NCBI GenBank assembly: GCA_900752845.1
Contig: CAADWU010000122.1
Span: 1 to 5,228 of the forward strand
Reading direction: 5' to 3'
Origin: Candidatus Gastranaerophilales bacterium
GTDB lineage: Bacteria; Cyanobacteriota; Vampirovibrionia; Gastranaerophilales; Gastranaerophilaceae
Length of the DNA: 5,228 bases
Shown: in pieces, positions 4,328-5,228 of the stretch
Position numbering within the stretch: position 1 is the first letter of the stretch
Layout: every line of letters starts with the position of its first letter
The notes under the pieces: model-generated
The model's input: only the letters and a program-made list of their open reading frames with translations
Database searches by the model: none
What the model was told of the DNA's origin: nothing
Translations under genes and position numbers: made by a program

Positions 4328-5228
4328 ATGAACTTAGACACAGCGATAGATACACTTTTATCACCGATAGCCGATAAAATTTCAGGGATTATATTCAGCT
4401 CCGTAACCATTCATGGAGTAAAAATTGAATTTTTGGTTGCCCTGTTAATGATTGCTGCGTTTTATTTTACCATACGGACAAGATTTATCGGCATTTGGGG
4501 ATTTAAACACGCTATAGAACTTATTACAAAAAATTACGAGCATAAAGAAATACGTGTTAAAAAGAAAAGAGGAGAAGTTTCATCTTTTCAGGCTTTAACA
4601 GCAACTATATCAGCATCAGCAGGGATAGGAAACGTTGCCGGTTCTGCTGCTGCTGTTTCTATAGGCGGTCCGGGAGTTATTTTCTGGATGATTATGGCAG
4701 GCTTTTTCTCTATGGCTTTAAAATTTGCCGAAGTACTCTTAGGACTTAAGTTCAGAAAAGTAAATGCTGACGGAACAACTGACGGCGGTCCTATGTATTA
4801 TATAGAAGGGGCGCTTAAAAATAACAAATATATCGGGAAATTTGCTCCGCATTTATCAAAAATTTATGCTGTATGCTGTATTTTTGCAATGATAGGCGGC
4901 TGGAATTTATTCCAGATAAACGCAATGACAACACAAATTACGGAAGTAACCGGCGGAAGCAAAAGTTTCTTTGCCGACCAGAGCTGGCTTCTGGGATTAA
5001 TTGTTGCTGTTATAACTTATTTCACAATTATTGGCGGAATTAAAGCAATCGGGAAATTTACTTCTAAAGTAACTCCTGTCATGTGTACATTATATGTTCT
5101 TACAGCTTTTGCGGTTTGTCTTTTAAACATTCACCATGTACCTCATACAATTGCAGTAATTCTAAAAGAAGCTTTCTCGCCTAAAGCTATGACAGGCGGA
5201 ATGTTTGCTTGTATGCTGTGGGGGGTCA
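4328..5228 (+). CDS. alanine/glycine:cation symporter (AGCS family), 3' end cut by window
   Basis: This is a sodium- or proton-coupled amino acid importer of the AlsT/DagA type in the cytoplasmic membrane. The frame runs from ATG 4328 to the window end, 300 codons, and family members are usually about 450-540 aa. Recognisable family blocks: a first hydrophobic helix at about 35-50, GEVSSFQALTATISASAGIGNVAG (82-105; the family's G-E-[IV]-S-x-F-Q-A-L...G-x-G-N-[IV]-A-G), the next helix beginning IGGPGVIFWMIMAGFFSMAL followed by KFAEVLLG, DGGPMYYIEGAL, then IIGGIKAIGKFTSKVTPVMC and LYVLTAF. The cut falls just before the expected R-G-x-F-S-N-E-A-G region. Start choice: an in-frame TAA at 4313-4315 excludes anything farther upstream, and no other ATG occurs before the first helix. 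No Shine-Dalgarno is visible. The specific substrate cannot be told from this part. Confidence 0.94.
   Translation, partial: MNLDTAIDTLLSPIADKISGIIFSSVTIHGVKIEFLVALLMIAAFYFTIRTRFIGIWGFKHAIELITKNYEHKEIRVKKKRGEVSSFQALTATISASAGIGNVAGSAAAVSIGGPGVIFWMIMAGFFSMALKFAEVLLGLKFRKVNADGTTDGGPMYYIEGALKNNKYIGKFAPHLSKIYAVCCIFAMIGGWNLFQINAMTTQITEVTGGSKSFFADQSWLLGLIVAVITYFTIIGGIKAIGKFTSKVTPVMCTLYVLTAFAVCLLNIHHVPHTIAVILKEAFSPKAMTGGMFACMLWGV

Noticed and set aside
1..5228. CRISPR array, insertion sequence, phage or toxin-antitoxin module
   Set aside because: No spaced direct repeats, transposase or terminal inverted repeats were seen. The XRE gene has no adjacent toxin-like small gene; its neighbours are queA and a pilin.

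Overview
The window is AT-rich, SD-using bacterial chromosome with short intergenic gaps. Two features point to a non-photosynthetic relative of cyanobacteria, of the gut Gastranaerophilales / Melainabacteria type. One is a prepilin-like N-terminus reading FTLAEVLITLGIIGVVAALS, a signature I associate with the many pilin-like genes of that group. The other is a YidC with a large insert in its first extracytoplasmic loop, in the place where I recall cyanobacterial YidC carrying one. The taxonomic call is inference; no rRNA is present.

Layout. (1) Positions 1-675 (+) hold the 3' part of a membrane-associated gluzincin-like metalloprotease. It runs into a symmetrical terminator (675-701) shared with a convergent tRNA-Pro(UGG) on the minus strand (705-781, CCA encoded). 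(2) Positions 782-965 hold a clear sigma70-type promoter for the tRNA on the minus strand and a weaker promoter for yidC on the plus strand. (3) yidC (966-2054, TTG start) and queA (2072-3124) are 17 bp apart and probably form one transcription unit, joining membrane-protein insertion with queuosine tRNA modification. (4) A small XRE-family regulator (3117-3437, minus) converges on queA, and the two stop ends overlap by 8 bp. (5) The regulator is divergent from a pilin-like gene (3557-4288, +). The shared 119-bp region holds back-to-back promoters and a perfect 12-bp palindrome lying between the pilin -35 and -10. (6) The window ends inside an AGCS-family (alanine/glycine:cation symporter) gene starting at 4328, which has an extended -10 promoter almost touching its ATG and no visible Shine-Dalgarno sequence.

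Most genes are housekeeping (yidC, queA, tRNA-Pro, AGCS transporter). The accessory part is the regulator/pilin pair, whose shared control region suggests local regulation of a surface pilin or pseudopilin. I see no mobile element, CRISPR array, phage gene or clear new defence system. The most testable novelties are the palindromic operator candidate, the unusual prepilin leader with a duplicated FTLA[D/E] motif, the membrane metalloprotease and the possibly near-leaderless AGCS transcript.
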